64,000 nt of DNA from Anisodus tanguticus (GCA_034509755.1 CM067550.1:18655001-18719000); one strand, 5' to 3'; shown: positions 45,915 through 57,544, numbered from the stretch's first letter. The notes: a model not told the origin generated them from the sequence alone. Numbers and translations: made by a program.

Positions 45915-46083
45915 CAAAAGGATGTGGTGCAACGGATAAGACCATTTTTCTTTTAATCAGAGGTATAGAGTTCGAGCTTTGAATATGAAAAAATTCTTGT
46001 CAGAAAACCTTTATTCCGAATGAGCCCTACGCAACGCAAATTCAGATTAATCGAGCTCTAATCCGAGTACCAAACATCATAAG
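45915..46083 (+). mobile_element. SINE (tRNA-headed, Solanaceae type)
   Basis: A-box-like TGGTGCAACGG and B-box-like GAGTTCGAGC about 45 bases apart indicate a tRNA-derived head, followed by a body ending CAGATTAATCGAGCTCTAATCCGAGTACCAAACATC (split: CAGATTAATCGAGC and CGAGTACCAAACATC). This matches the layout of Solanaceae SINEs that I recall. No clear TSD was found, so the ends are approximate. It is not a functional tRNA. Confidence 0.65.
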
Positions 46084-46274
46084 GGAAACTAAGAAAAAGC
46101 AGCCAAACACGTCCATGTCCCATGCACAACTAATACTACTTTGTACCTAACACAATAATAAATAAATTAAATCTTCTAGAATTTGTTGTTATATGCATGC
46201 CGGTCATTACACGTCTACTATATGCTATGATATTATTAAATTTCAAAAAATGATGGTGCTATCTGCTTATTCTT

Positions 46275-46511
46275 TGCTCCAAAAGGTGGAATCTCCCACC
46301 CAGGAGCCCCCACACCCCGGTCCGACAGGTCTGTGAAGGAGGTAAATCATGGTGACTCAATTGATTTCAAAGGTTAGACCACTACCACGCTGCGCACAAG
46401 GGGCCCTCCTTTATTTCAAGAAGAAATCCCCACACTGCCGCTGACGGGATTCGATCCTTGGTCTTTGCTCCAAATATCCCCCTTGAAACCAATTGAGCTG
46501 CCCAAGCGGAC
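46275..46511 (-). mobile_element. SINE with an 18-bp TSD
   Basis: 237 bp flanked by a perfect 18-bp direct repeat TGCTATCTGCTTATTCTT (46257-46274 and 46512-46529). On the minus strand the head reads GGGCAGCTCAATTGGTTT (A-box-like) and, about 45 bases later, GGATCGAATCC (B-box-like), so it is tRNA-derived. The minus-strand 3' end runs through GGTGGGAGATTCCACCTTTT. A perfect TSD of this length indicates retroposition and moderate youth. Confidence 0.85.
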
Positions 46512-46529
46512 TGCTATCTGCTTATTCTT

Positions 46530-48258
46530 AATTAGTCGTTTGTCAAGTGTCCTTGTTGTGATTGCAAACTTTTTGTCTTTAATTAAAAGTAATGACTACG
46601 TACGTAAAATTTTGTAAGTGATCATGTAAAAGCGAATTAAGAAATTCTAACAAGAGTTTAGACTTTGCACAGTTAATGAATACTGAATACAAATGATTTA
46701 AGTTAAATAGATTATATAAGTTTATTCTATTTGAATAATGTAACTTTTTGATAAAGGGAATCAATTGAACTCCTTTAATATAGTTTCTAAAATTGATAAG
46801 ACAAATATAAACGGCTATTCTCTAAAACAAAACTTTTTTAACGAGTATTCCTAATAAAACGTAATAAGCAGAGTTTAAATTTTTTACCAAACAAGCTATT
46901 AGTTGAACCACTGCCAATATGTCAATTTGGTCTAAATTTGTAGAGGTTCTGAATTTATCATATCGACTCAAAAATGCATTATTTTCAAATCGTATTGGTA
47001 TATTCTCACTATTCACACATATTACATTTTAGAAAACATTATTATAAATAGATATTTTTAATGAATATTTTTGACACAATTGTCGAGTCCAATGACACCT
47101 CTTGCATAGGGAGGGTGTCTACTGTCTCCTCAGCTGGTAGGAGGGATAACAAAGTTCCAATAATTTGATCATTATCTTTTTCCAACTAATCCCTAATTTT
47201 TTAATTAAAACAAAAATAGTCCTGCGGCGTTTTTGCATTATATACGCTTCAAGCAAAGAATAATAATATAATATCTTCAGTATGTTTGACTCAGAAACTA
47301 TATAATCATCAATAATCTCATGCAGAACTCCCAATTCATTCAACATAACAAAACAAAACTTAATTATCATTTTTCTGTTTATTTCTGTCTCAAAATGTTT
47401 GAACTTTTTCCTTTCTTGAGTTCAAATTAAGTGAACTTTGTGTACATTTTGTGAAATTTTAAAAATTGATTGAGAATGTATCAATATATTTCTAATTAAA
47501 CATTACTAAAATTTCAGCAAAATAAAATTTTGAACCCATTATTCCTTCAAATGCAATAAGTTCAATAGAAAAGTTTAATGCCTTTCGCGACTTAGAATTC
47601 TTATTATATAAAATAAATATATTGGGTAATGCTTTTTATAGTTTTTACCAGTGGATAAGCTAGATATTAGTTGATGAGGATAACTAACCTAATTCGCCGG
47701 AGTTGGTTGCTAGCCTAAAAGGATGGTGTTTTATCGCAATTTAAGTGGACGCGCGATACATATAGCGTTTATGACGATGCTTTTGGATTCCAATATATTG
47801 TGTCCACGATTAGAACGAGCTTATTATTGGCGGATCACTATTATTGCATTCTTGGGTGATTGAACTTATCAAATTTAAATTTTGAATCTAACTCTTTACT
47901 CAAAGTGTGAACTTTATTTCATCAAGTTGAGGCACAAAAGTCATGTAAAAAGGAAAAATGCATTTACCTTTTGTTTCTTCCTTTTGGACCAAATGGAGAA
48001 GATAGAATGGAAAAGCTTTAACATTCCTTTTCCTTAGGGGGAAACTATTTTCCACTTAAACCAAACGTAGGACAAATCAAAGAGTAGTGAAAAGATTATT
48101 AGCAACAATGAGGAGAGAACATACTTCGTTCATTCTTAATTAGAGATTTGAGATAGACATCCGCCGGATAAAGAGTTGATTTTATAATTAGGGAGTGTTT
48201 ACCCTTTGAATAGAAAAAATATATTTCAGAGAATAAAATGGTTTAAATTAAAGAGTAT
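46530..48258. other. AT-rich intergenic spacer
   Basis: 1.7 kb without supported genes. Short frames on the minus strand (46579-47370) have no recognisable features. Confidence 0.55.
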
Positions 48259-48279
48259 AAAGTCTCTATATGCTATAGG

Positions 48280-48368
48280 CTACCTACCAAGGTAGATGTA
48301 AGGTCTGTGTACACTCTATCATTTTCAGATCCCACGTTGTGTAATTTCAATGGATATGTTGTTGTTGT
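48280..48368 (+). mobile_element. TS-like SINE, 5'-truncated
   Basis: Ends in GTTGTTGTTGT, preceded by GTAAGGTCTGTGTACACTCTA and CAGATCCCAC, the 3' body of the Solanaceae TS SINE as I recall it. Flanked by an imperfect 21-bp direct repeat (48259-48279, AAAGTCTCTATATGCTATAGG; 48369-48389, AAAGTCCCTATAGGCTATAGG; 2 mismatches). Confidence 0.8.
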
Positions 48369-48389
48369 AAAGTCCCTATAGGCTATAGG

Positions 48390-48598
48390 GTGTAGTAGGT
48401 GTAGCAGTTGCTATCAATCTCATTCCCTCACACTACGAAGTCTTGTTAGTTGGATCATAAATTATATTTTTTTAAAAACAAGAATATGAATTTTTTTAAC
48501 AGCAAAGAATTGAAGAAAAAACCTCTAGAATCCAAAATAGCATTTGGTGCGGGAAAGTATTCTTACTTTAACTTTTAGTTTTTTTTAAAATAAATTTT
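48390..48598. other. Spacer before the copia element
   Basis: AT-rich; no gene. Bases 48594-48598 (ATTTT) are the TSD of the element that follows. Confidence 0.6.
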
Positions 48599-48820
48599 TG
48601 ACAGAATATATGTGTATATATTCTGTGTATATGTTGTGTATCACTCCTTACAATATTAGAGTTCTTGTACATGTGTAATTATGGTAATAGTATTGTATTA
48701 GGAAAAGGTAGTAGTCTTGTATTAGAAAAAGGTAAATTTAATTACCATAATTAAATATTGTATATCATGTATATATACCTTTGATATTAATGAAAATAAT
48801 CAAGGGATTATTCTCTTTCA
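48599..48820 (+). repeat. 5' LTR of the 48.6-53.6 kb copia element
   Basis: 222 bp, TGACAGAATATA to TTCTCTTTCA. It has a small palindrome near the start (AGAATATATGTGTATATATTCT region) and a duplicated GTAGTCTTGTATTAG block (about 48708-48727). Confidence 0.88.
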
Positions 48821-48956
48821 TGGTATCAACAGTCTAGGGCAAACTTTTCATTCTCCACAAATTTTTGCTTCCGCCTCCCTACTCTCCCTTCGGCCGTACC
48901 TACCCCCTCCCTTCAATTTTTTTCCGAAACCCTAATTCTCCTCTTGTTATTTCCTC

Positions 48957-49860
48957 ATGTCTGCCACAAAGAACACCTTTCATCTTGTCCTTGCAGTCTC
49001 CAATATGAAGAACAACATCCCTATTATTCTTGAGATGGAAAACGTCCAATACGCGACGTGGATAAACTATTTAAAATTCACGCACGGTCTAATAGAGTCA
49101 TTCATCACATCGTCGAACCAGCAAAAGGCATGGAGAAGGTGCCTACCACCGATGATGAAATAGAGTTGTGGGCAACTCTTGATGCTACGGTGCTCCAATG
49201 GATTTATTCCACCATCTCTACGGACATCTTGCAGACTATTATTAAACCCGGTGCCACAACAATGAAAGCTTGGAATAGGCTGCGTGATATATTCCCAGAT
49301 AACAAAAATTCCCGTGTCGTGACCCTTGAGCAGGAATTCTCCCACATAAACATGAAGGATTTTTCGAATGCCTTCGCCTATTGTCAAAGGCTCAAGGAGT
49401 GGTCGAATCAACTCAAGAACGTTGGCACGCCCGTCACTAATGATCGTCTGGTTCTTCAGATGGTTGCAGGCCTCTCTGAGGCGTAAAATGGCTTTGGAAC
49501 TATTCTAAGTCAATCAATCCTTTCCCACCGTTCTACCAAGTACGTTCCATGCTCACCTTAGAAGAAGTCAGATTGTTTAAAAATGCGGCAACCAAAGCCA
49601 ATTCCACCATGATGGTGGCCACGTCACGCGACACCGATGACCCTCACTCTTTTTCAGAAAATTTGGGCCAAAACCATACCAATAGTGGTGGCAAAAAGGG
49701 CCAAAATAAAAAAAATGGTGGCAAAATCCACGGCGGTGGCAATGGCGGCAGCCACGACGATGGTGGCAGTGGCGGAGGACGGGATGGAAGTGACCATCAG
49801 ACTGGGCCGCAATATTGGGCCAATGCACAGTGGTCGTGGGGGCTGGGCTAGTGGGCAGTG
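48957..49860 (+). pseudogene. gag of the 48.6-53.6 kb copia element
   Basis: Begins at 48957; a frameshift near 49060 moves the frame to 49058-49486, with TLDATVLQWIYSTIS and LEQEFSHINM blocks matching the other copy. A stop near 49484 and a further shift lead to the Gly-rich C-terminal part (49549-49851). No zinc knuckle is visible. Confidence 0.85.
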
Positions 49861-49965
49861 TCCTAGTCCGCCATATCCAGGTCCAGCAGGCGTTCCAGTA
49901 AATTTTTGGGCTAAGCCCAATGGATTTCAGCAACCAGTGGCTCGGCAGAATGGGCCCTGGCCAGG

Positions 49966-50325
49966 TTGATTGGGCCTCGGCCACAACATGCCTTCACTGA
50001 TGCGGGCCTAGAAATAGCCCCGAGTCCCATCGATATCAAGGCAGCGATGCACACACTGAAATTAATTCCTCTAGATGCAAATTGGTACATGGACACCGGT
50101 ATCACTTCTCATATGACGTCCGCACCAGGTAATCTCTCGTCTTATTTTAATTTGAGCAAAAAATGTGACATTATTGTTGGTAATGGTAATTCAATTTCAA
50201 TTCGTGGTTATGGTCACACAAATTTATCTCCCTCGAACCCACCTTTAGTCTTGAAAAATGTCCTTCATGCTCCTCAATTAATTAAAAATTTAGTGTCTGT
50301 TTGGAAATTTACAACTGATAAATGA
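49966..50325 (+). pseudogene. Protease of the 48.6-53.6 kb copia element
   Basis: NWYMDTGITSHMTS with an intact DTG at 50092-50100, unlike its relative. The NGNSISIRGYG and LHAPQLIKNLV blocks follow. A TGA at 50323 ends it. Confidence 0.83.
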
Positions 50326-50358
50326 GTTGTTGTTGACTTTGACCCTTTTGGATTTTCT

Positions 50359-51387
50359 GTGAAGGATTTCACGACGGGAATACCTCTAATGAGATGTATT
50401 AGTCGGGGCAAGTTATATCCCATCACCACCACCACCATCACCACTAATCCAGCCACACTGTTAACGTTTGCCGCTTTAGCACCTTCCTTATGGCATGAAT
50501 GTTTGGGTCATACGGGAGCATATATTTTTTCCTCTCTTAAGAATAATGAGTTTATTGAGTGTATTAGTACGCGTAGTACTAATGTTTGTCCTTGTCCGCT
50601 TGGAAAATATGTTAAATTATCGTTTGTTGCCTCTAATTCTAGTACGTTGTTGCCATTTGATATTATTCATAGTGATTTGTAGACATCTCCCGTTTTGAGC
50701 TATTTGGGCAACCGTTATTATGTGTTATTTTTGTATGATTATTCTAATTTTTTATGGACTTTTCCATTATCTAAAAAGTCTCATGTTTATTCCATATTCC
50801 TATCGTTTAGAGCATTCATCCGTACCTAATTTGAACGGAAAATTAAAAACATTCAACGTGATAATGAAATGGAATATGATAATGAGACCTTTAGAGAATT
50901 TTTAACATTAATGGTATATCGTTCCGGTTTTCTTGTCCATATACATCCTCACAAAATAGGAAAATCGAGCGAAAAATACGCACCATTAATAATATTGTTT
51001 GAACATTACTAGCGCATGCTTCATTACCACCTTCATTTCGGCATCATGTATTACAAATGTCCACTTACCTTCTTAACATACTCCCTAGCAAAGGATTAGC
51101 ATACCATTCTCCACTTAAAATTATTTATCATAAAGATCCGCCCTATTCTCATCTTAGGGTGTTTGAGTATTTTTGTTATACTATATCTTCCCTCCATTAC
51201 AATAAACAAACTACAAGCTCATTCTACCGCTTATGTATTTTTGGGTTATCCGTCTAATCATTGTGGTTATAAGTGTTATGATTTATCCTCTAATAAAATC
51301 ATCATTAGTCGTCATGTAATTTTTTATGAAACTCAATTTTCATTTGCTAAGTTGTATAATTCCGTGTCTAATCATATAATTTTTTAG
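50359..51387 (+). pseudogene. Integrase of the 48.6-53.6 kb copia element
   Basis: LWHECLGHTGA supplies the His pair of the zinc-binding region; the Cys pair is present but altered (CPCPLGK). IIHSDL is followed by a TAG (50680). The second Asp (RDNEMEYDN) and Glu (RKIERK) are readable in other frames. The blocks YPSNHCGYKCYDLSS end the region. Many stops and frameshifts. Confidence 0.82.
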
Positions 51388-51407
51388 ATGATGGGCTCTC
51401 ACCGTAT

Positions 51408-52331
51408 GTGGTCCGCCATTTGGTCCGGCCCCCATTTCGGGATTTGGACCAGCAGACACTAGCTGGCCTAGTGGCTACTGGCCCAGACCCTTCTCGTGAT
51501 CATTTCCAGCCAGCAAGCCCACTACCTGCTGGCCCATCTTCCGTCCGTCACCCGAATCTGCCAACAAGCCCAAATGTCTCCTATCCGGATCCAGTTTCCC
51601 GGCCAGCAGGCCCACTGCCTACTGGCCCATCCATTCTCCCTCTCGATCAAGCGTCTCGGCTAGCCAGCCCACTGCCTGCTGGCCCACCTCCCAACCCGAG
51701 CCCGTTCCTCCCTCACCGAGTCAGTTCCGACGTCACCACACTGACCCAGGTCCAGCCCACTTCTATTCCGAGTCAAGGGCCTATTACTCGTAGCCAACGG
51801 GGTATTTTTAAACCAAAAAGTCATTTTAATCTCAATTTTAATGTCACTAAATCACCTCTACCACGTAACCCCATGTTTGCCCTTCATGACCCGAATTACA
51901 AAATGGTCATGGATGATAAATATAATCCTCTTATTGAAAATAAGAAGTGGGACTTGGTGCCCCGTTCCCCTGGTGTTAATGTGGTTCGTTGTATATGGAT
52001 TTTTACTTATAAGAAAAAATATAATGGTTGTTTTGAGAGATATAAGGTTTGTCTTGTAGATGATGGCAAAACTCAACAGGTTGGCATGGATTGTGTTGAG
52101 ACATTTAGTCCGGTGGTCAAACTGGCAACTATTCACACTGTTCTCAGTCTTGCTCTCTCCAAAGTCTGGCCCATTCATCAGCTGGACGTGAAGAATACAT
52201 TCTTACACGGTGATCTCAAGAAAATGGTATACATACATAAGCCCTTGGGTTTCAGGGACCCCGATCATCCTAACCATGTTTGTTTGCTGAAGAAGTCCTT
52301 GTATGGGCTAAAACAGGCCCCTCAGGCCTAG
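51408..52331 (+). pseudogene. Linker and reverse transcriptase N-terminal part of the 48.6-53.6 kb copia element
   Basis: Open for 307 codons. Residues about 20-105 form a Pro/Ala/Gly-rich linker with repeated PLPAGP-type motifs. RT follows with WDLVPRSPGVNVVRCIWIF, ETFSPVVKLATI, QLDVKNTFLHGDL and SLYGLKQAPQA, ending at a TAG (52329) in place of the usual Trp. Confidence 0.87.
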
Positions 52332-53362
52332 TATAAAAGGTTTGTAAATTATATGTATACTATTGGGTTTACTCATAGAAGGTCTGATCATTCTCTGTTC
52401 ATCTATCTTCGTGGTACTTCTCTGGCATACATTCTATTATATGTGGATGATATTATATTGACTGTCTCTTCTGATAAACTGCGCAAGTCTATCATATCTC
52501 TTCTCAGCTCCAAATTCGCTATGTAAGACTTGGGGCCTTTGAATTAATTTTTGGGTATAACTGTAACTGGTCATGCAAGTGGTCTATTTTGATCCCAGAG
52601 GAAATATGCAGCTGATATTATTGAGGGGGATGACATGTCATCTCCTACTCCGGTTGACACCAAACCGAAGCTGAGTGTTAATTCTAGCACACCCTACGAA
52701 GATCACTCCCATTATCATAGTCTTGCGGGGGCTCTTCTGTATCTTACATTCACGAGGCCCGATATTACTTATACAGTTCAACATGTGTGTTTATTTATTC
52801 ATGATCCAAGGGAAGAACACATGCACGCTCTCAAACGCATTATGTGTTACAGTCAGGGCACTCTTGATTATGGTTTGCATTTATATCCATCATCCGTATC
52901 TACTCTTATGTCTTATACCGATGCTAATTGGGATAGATGTCCAGATACCAGATGCTCGACATATAATTATTGTATATTTTTTTGTGATAACTTATTCTCT
53001 TGGTCGGCTAAACGCCAGGCTACTTTATCGCGATCCAGTGCGGAGGTCGAATATCGAGGGGTAGCCAATGTGGTGTTTGAGTCCTGTTGGTTGTGTAACC
53101 TTCTATTAGAGCTTCCTTTCCTATTTAGAAAGCTACCTTGTTCTACTGCGATAATGTTAGTGCGGTCTATCTTTCTGGAAATCCAGTCCAACATCAGCGC
53201 ACTAAACATATCGAGATAGATATTCACTTTGTTCGCGAAAAGGTAGCTCATGGACAAGTACATGTCTTGCATGTCCCTTCACGGTACCAAATTGTTGATA
53301 TCTTTACTAAGGGTCTTCCCTTAGTTCTGTTTGAAGATTTTAGAGACAGTCTCAGAGTATGA
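52332..53362 (+). pseudogene. Reverse transcriptase C-terminal part and RNaseH of the 48.6-53.6 kb copia element
   Basis: YVDD (about 52440-52451) is intact. TAA at 52524 and 52545 follow; the latter matches the TAA at 23449 in the nested copia. RNaseH is open at 52635-53219: FTRPDITYTVQHV, YTDANWDRC and SRSSAEVEYRG. A frameshift leads to 53138-53362 with YCDNVSAVYLSGNPV and VPSRYQIVDIFTKGL. Confidence 0.87.
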
Positions 53363-53389
53363 CAATAGCCCACTATGATTGCGGGGGTA

Positions 53390-53600
53390 TGGCAAAATAT
53401 ACATGTGTATATGCCGTGTATCACTACTTACAATATTACAGTTCTTGTACATGTGTAATTATGATAGTAGTCTTGTATTAGGAAAATGTAGTAGTCTTGT
53501 ATTAGGAAAATATAGATTTAATTACCATAATTAAATATTGTATATCATGTATATATACCTTTGATATTAATTAAAATAATCAAGGGATTATTCTCTTTCA
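53390..53600 (+). repeat. 3' LTR of the 48.6-53.6 kb copia element
   Basis: 211 bp, TGGCAAAATATACATG to TTCTCTTTCA, preceded by purines (GCGGGGGTA). It differs from the 5' LTR mostly at the AT-rich start. Confidence 0.88.
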
Positions 53601-53834
53601 ATTTTTTTTATTACATAGGGGGTAGGGGAAGGAAAAATGGGGAGGAGATTACAACGTGGGGATTCGAACACCAACAAGGTAAAAGTTCACGTAATTAACT
53701 AACTGAGCTACTAGATCTCTACTCACTTTAACTTTTAGTCATTTAAGGTAAATTGATTGATTTAGTGTAAAGATTTGATGGATATAAATATTTATAATAT
53801 AAAGTCGCTGTCATCTAGGGCTGTTCAGTGGGTC

Positions 53835-54060
53835 GGGACGTCCCGATCCCACCCCGGCCCGATCCCGACCCTCCCCAATCCCGATCCCGACCCTCCCCAA
53901 TCCCGCCCCGCCCCGTCCCGATCTTGCTGGGTAAATTATGGGATGAGGATTGTCGCTATTCAAAATCGAGACGGGACTAGGGCTGGTCCCGGCTATCCCG
54001 ATCCCGTCCCGTCCCGCCCCCCTCCTTGACCTGTCCCGCCCCTCCCCGCCCGTCCCATTT
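53835..54060. repeat. Left subterminal GC-rich motif cluster of the decayed hAT element
   Basis: Repeated CCCGATCCCGACCCTCCCC and CCCGTCCCG words. The right counterpart lies at 57215-57390. The core word (GATCCCG/GTCCC) differs from the GACCCG word of the other hAT. Confidence 0.82.
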
Positions 54061-54536
54061 GCAAAATGTAGTTGTTGCACAAACGACCATTTGCAATTAT
54101 AACCACTGACAACAGCTAAAAATTGCCATTTTGACCCGCCAACACCCCATAAACCCCATACCCCCTTAATATTTATTTTAACCCCTAAGTTAGTATATTT
54201 ACACATTAACCATATTTCTCAACTATAAATACCTCATTTTCCTCTTCATTTTTTCTCACAAATCTTCCTACCATCTCTCTAATATCTTTCTCTATCTATA
54301 CAAGTCTAAATTGTATACTAAATATTATATTTTATTTGGTAATTTCTATCAAAGTTCAAAAATTGGGAGTGAAGTTGGCAACTAGCTTGAGGATCATCGA
54401 GCAAAGTTTCAATTTTCAACCTCGATTACACGTCGACGTTACGTCGGCGTTTGATACACTCGTTCCTTCTTTTATTTAAATTATTATTTTTTAATTTTAA
54501 TTATCATACTTAATTTTCCTAAATTTAATTCTTTAT

Positions 54537-56943
54537 TTGCATAATTATAATGGAACGAGGTGGACGTTTTCTGGTAGAGGTAGTAGGGGTAACAAGGGTA
54601 AGGGTGCATCTTCTAATAATCATAATTGTGATAATTTCACTCATGTAGATGAAACTGAACTTTATAATGTTGATATTAATATACAATTAGATAATGAGGT
54701 ATACTCTACATCTGAACTAGACTATGATTTAGAAAATGAATTAAAAGATAATTTAGATAACACACCCACTAGTGCAACTCCACCTCAGGCTCAGACTAAG
54801 TCTCAGGCTGAAACTAGAATCCCTCCTATTCCCACTAGTATGAGAAATGCCAACCTGCATGAGATTTTTTTGAAAAGGACATTTCTAATCAACTAGCTAT
54901 TTGTAAAATTTATCGTGAAGTTAATAAATTTAAAACTAGAAAATGTCAAGGTGAGACATGAGGTTTATAGAGACACGTGGAAAAGGATCACAAAGCAAAG
55001 TATAACCAATACTTGGCTGAAAAAGTGGGTGTGCAAATGCCTTCTGAGTCGGAACAAGGTTCACATAGTGTCCCCGACCAAGTACATGGTCGAATTAACC
55101 CGATGACGGGGGAGTTATAGGTCCAAATATGATAAACACAAAGATTGGGAAAATTTAGCAAAATTAGTTGTTGTGGAAGGTTTGTCTTTTCATTTCCTTC
55201 CTCTCCTGATTTTATTCATTACATTTGAGAAACATATAATCATGCTTTAAACGGTTTTCCTAGATCAATTATTAGAAGAGATGTTTTTAAATTTGCGCAT
55301 GAATATCAACAATATTTACATTATGCATTGTATCATTTTAATGGCAAAGTGGCTATCACTTCTGACATAGGTCGTAATACTAATGGTAATGATTATTTAA
55401 CTGTTACATGTCATTGGATAGATCACAATTGGTCTATGCAAAAATGTATATTAGCATATAGATATATTGATTAAAGACACACTGGAATTTTTATTTCAAG
55501 AAATATTCATAAAATTAGTGAATATTATGGAATTACTGATAAAATTATGACTGTTGCATTAGATAATGCTTCTTGTAATGATTATGCTGTAAACATTTTA
55601 AAACTCGATGGACTCCATCTTTTTCCGATTTTTTTCATGTTAGATGTGCATGTCATATTTATAACTTAGTTGTAAAGGATGCCCTAAAACTTTTTAGCTC
55701 TATTCTTGATAAAGTACAATTTGTTATCATCTTTATTTTTAAAGGTAATAAAATACAAAGACGCAAAGAGTTTAAAAAAACATGTCATGATTGTGATTAC
55801 CTTATAAGAAAATTCTAGAAGAAGTTGCAACTAGGTGGAATTCTTTGTATGAACAATTAGTTGTTGCTCACGAGTATAGAAGACATATAAATTTATTATT
55901 TAACGCCCATAATCAAAATCCTTCGGATATTCTTGTAGATAATGATTGGGATAAAATTTTGGAACTTATTATATTCTTAGAGAATTTTTTTCTAGCTACT
56001 AAGGAATTTTATAGTATTTATTATCCTACTATTTCATTTATGTTATTTTATATAGCTCTAATATTTTTGTTATTTAATGAATATATGAAAAACAACTTAC
56101 GCTCCAGCTATTACAAAAATGTTTGTAAAATTAAAAAAATATTTTTTCCTATTTCCACTATTTATTTTATTGGTGTTGTATTAAATCCTACTATTAAAGT
56201 AGATGGTTGTAATTCCCTTATTGAAATGATTTATGAATGCCTAGAAATACTTCCAACAGAACCAACTGAAGAACCAAGTAGAGAACCAACTAAAGAAGAT
56301 GTTATCTCTAGCATACAAACACAATGTAAAACTATGTATATGTATTACCAAGAGCAAACTGCAAATAATCAACCGACTTTTGTACCATCTTCTTCTACTT
56401 CACTTCAGCCTTATAAAAATATGTGGTTTCTGCTTCAAGTATTCAAGGCCTTCAAAATAGAATGTATAGTGGTTCATGTGCTTCACAAATTAGCGAGTTT
56501 GATGTTTATGTTTTGCAGGGTGTTGTACCGTTCGAATCAATTACTAATGAAATGGACGTGAAGATTTGCTGAAATACTGGAGGTAGAATGAAAAGACATT
56601 TCCGACTCTATTAAAGATGACCCGAGATGTGTTGAATATTCAAGTGTCATCTACAACTTCTGAAAATGTTTTTTCTGGTGGAAGATTTCAAATAGGAGAG
56701 CACACACACTCATTGGCGGGAGACAGTTTGGAGATTACAGTTTTATTTAGAGATTGGATTAGAGCGGAGCGTAGGAGGTGCGGTCAACCAGAGATCAATG
56801 AAAAAGACGACTACAATTACAACAAAATCTTATCCGAGGGAGCAGGAAGCAACGTTGAACAGTTTGACCAACAAATTTCAATTCCAACAGAAGATCCTCA
56901 AGAGATTGTCAGAAAATTAGAAAAAGTATGGTTGCATATGTAA
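54537..56943 (+). pseudogene. hAT transposase remnant
   Basis: Pieces in several frames: an acidic N-terminal segment (54537-54896), middle segments with SDIGRNTNGNDYLTVTCHWID (about 55360-55430) and 55845-56561, and the C-terminal dimerisation domain at 56617-56943 with TRDVLNIQVSSTTSENVFSGG-type sequence (TSENVFSGG visible) and LFRDWIRAE. The BED finger is not readable. Many stops; not functional. Confidence 0.82.
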
Positions 56944-57107
56944 TTTTTTTAATGCCAATTTTACTATGTGATTTGCAACTTTTGAACTACGAAACAAAGT
57001 TGCAATTTTGAAATTGTATTACAAAAAAAATCATATTTCTATTAAATAATATAAGAGGCAATTAGCCTTGGGATATTTTTTCACTATCTTGTTCAATTAT
57101 TTAAGTG

Positions 57108-57111
<4 letters not shown>

Positions 57112-57170
<59 letters not shown>
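57112..57170. repeat. (TA)n microsatellite
   Basis: About 59 bases of uninterrupted TA repeats inside the decayed hAT element, downstream of the transposase remnant. Confidence 0.95.
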
Positions 57171-57173
<3 letters not shown>

Positions 57174-57544
57174 AAATTAAGTGTCTAGAAAAAAAGTTTT
57201 TAAAAGTCCCCCAAATCTCCCTTCCCGTCCGGTCCCCCCAAATCCCGTCCCCTCTGAAAGCGGGATGTGAGATGGGATGGGATCACTTCCCGTCCCCCTA
57301 ATTCCGTCCCCCTCCGACCCGCCTATCCCCCGATCATGACCCACTCTACCGTCCCTCCAAATCCCATTCCGTTCCATTCCGTCCCACTGGCCGGCCTTAC
57401 TGTCATCATATCTTATCCAGTGAAAACGAACCTTAACCACCATATGTGAGATAAAAATCATCCTATAAAAATGATCACACTATCCCATTGGATTTATTAG
57501 GGTGAAGGAAAAACAATTTTATTGACCTTATCTTGTAAGGAATG

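Larger units (their letters stand above)
48599..53600 (+). mobile_element. Ty1/copia LTR retrotransposon (related to 15695-24672)
   Basis: 5002 bp with short LTRs (48599-48820 and 53390-53600), TSD ATTTT (48594-48598 and 53601-53605), and a TGGTATCAACAGTC primer site at 48821 (tRNA-Met type). Gag, protease, integrase, RT and RNaseH align block by block with the nested copia element, but the LTRs differ. It has more stops and frameshifts than the nested copy. Confidence 0.93.
53816..57399 (+). mobile_element. hAT DNA transposon, decayed
   Basis: 3584 bp flanked by a perfect 8-bp TSD CTGTCATC (53808-53815 and 57400-57407). Imperfect terminal inverted repeats: TAGGGCTGTTCAGTGGGTCG at the left; the right end reverse complement is TAAGGCCGGCCAGTGGGACG. 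Both ends hold dense GATCCCG/TCCCGTCCC motifs (53835-54060 and 57215-57390). The transposase is heavily mutated, so it is older than the hAT at 19256-22996 and from a different subfamily. Confidence 0.92.

Noticed and set aside
45918..45975. Possible tRNA gene from A-box and B-box-like motifs
   Set aside because: No foldable acceptor stem or anticodon arm; the head of a SINE explains the boxes. The same applies near 46445-46511 and 57590.
49577..49984. Minus-strand frame of 135 codons rich in His and Trp
   Set aside because: Shadow of the Gly-rich copia gag tail.
48565..53741. ACTTTAACTTTTAGT occurring on both sides of the 48.6-kb copia
   Set aside because: It lies outside the 5-bp TSD at unequal distances; probably a coincidence or an older local repeat.
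57068..57301. Open frame of 77 codons with an Ile/Tyr run
   Set aside because: Created by the (TA)n microsatellite inside the decayed hAT.
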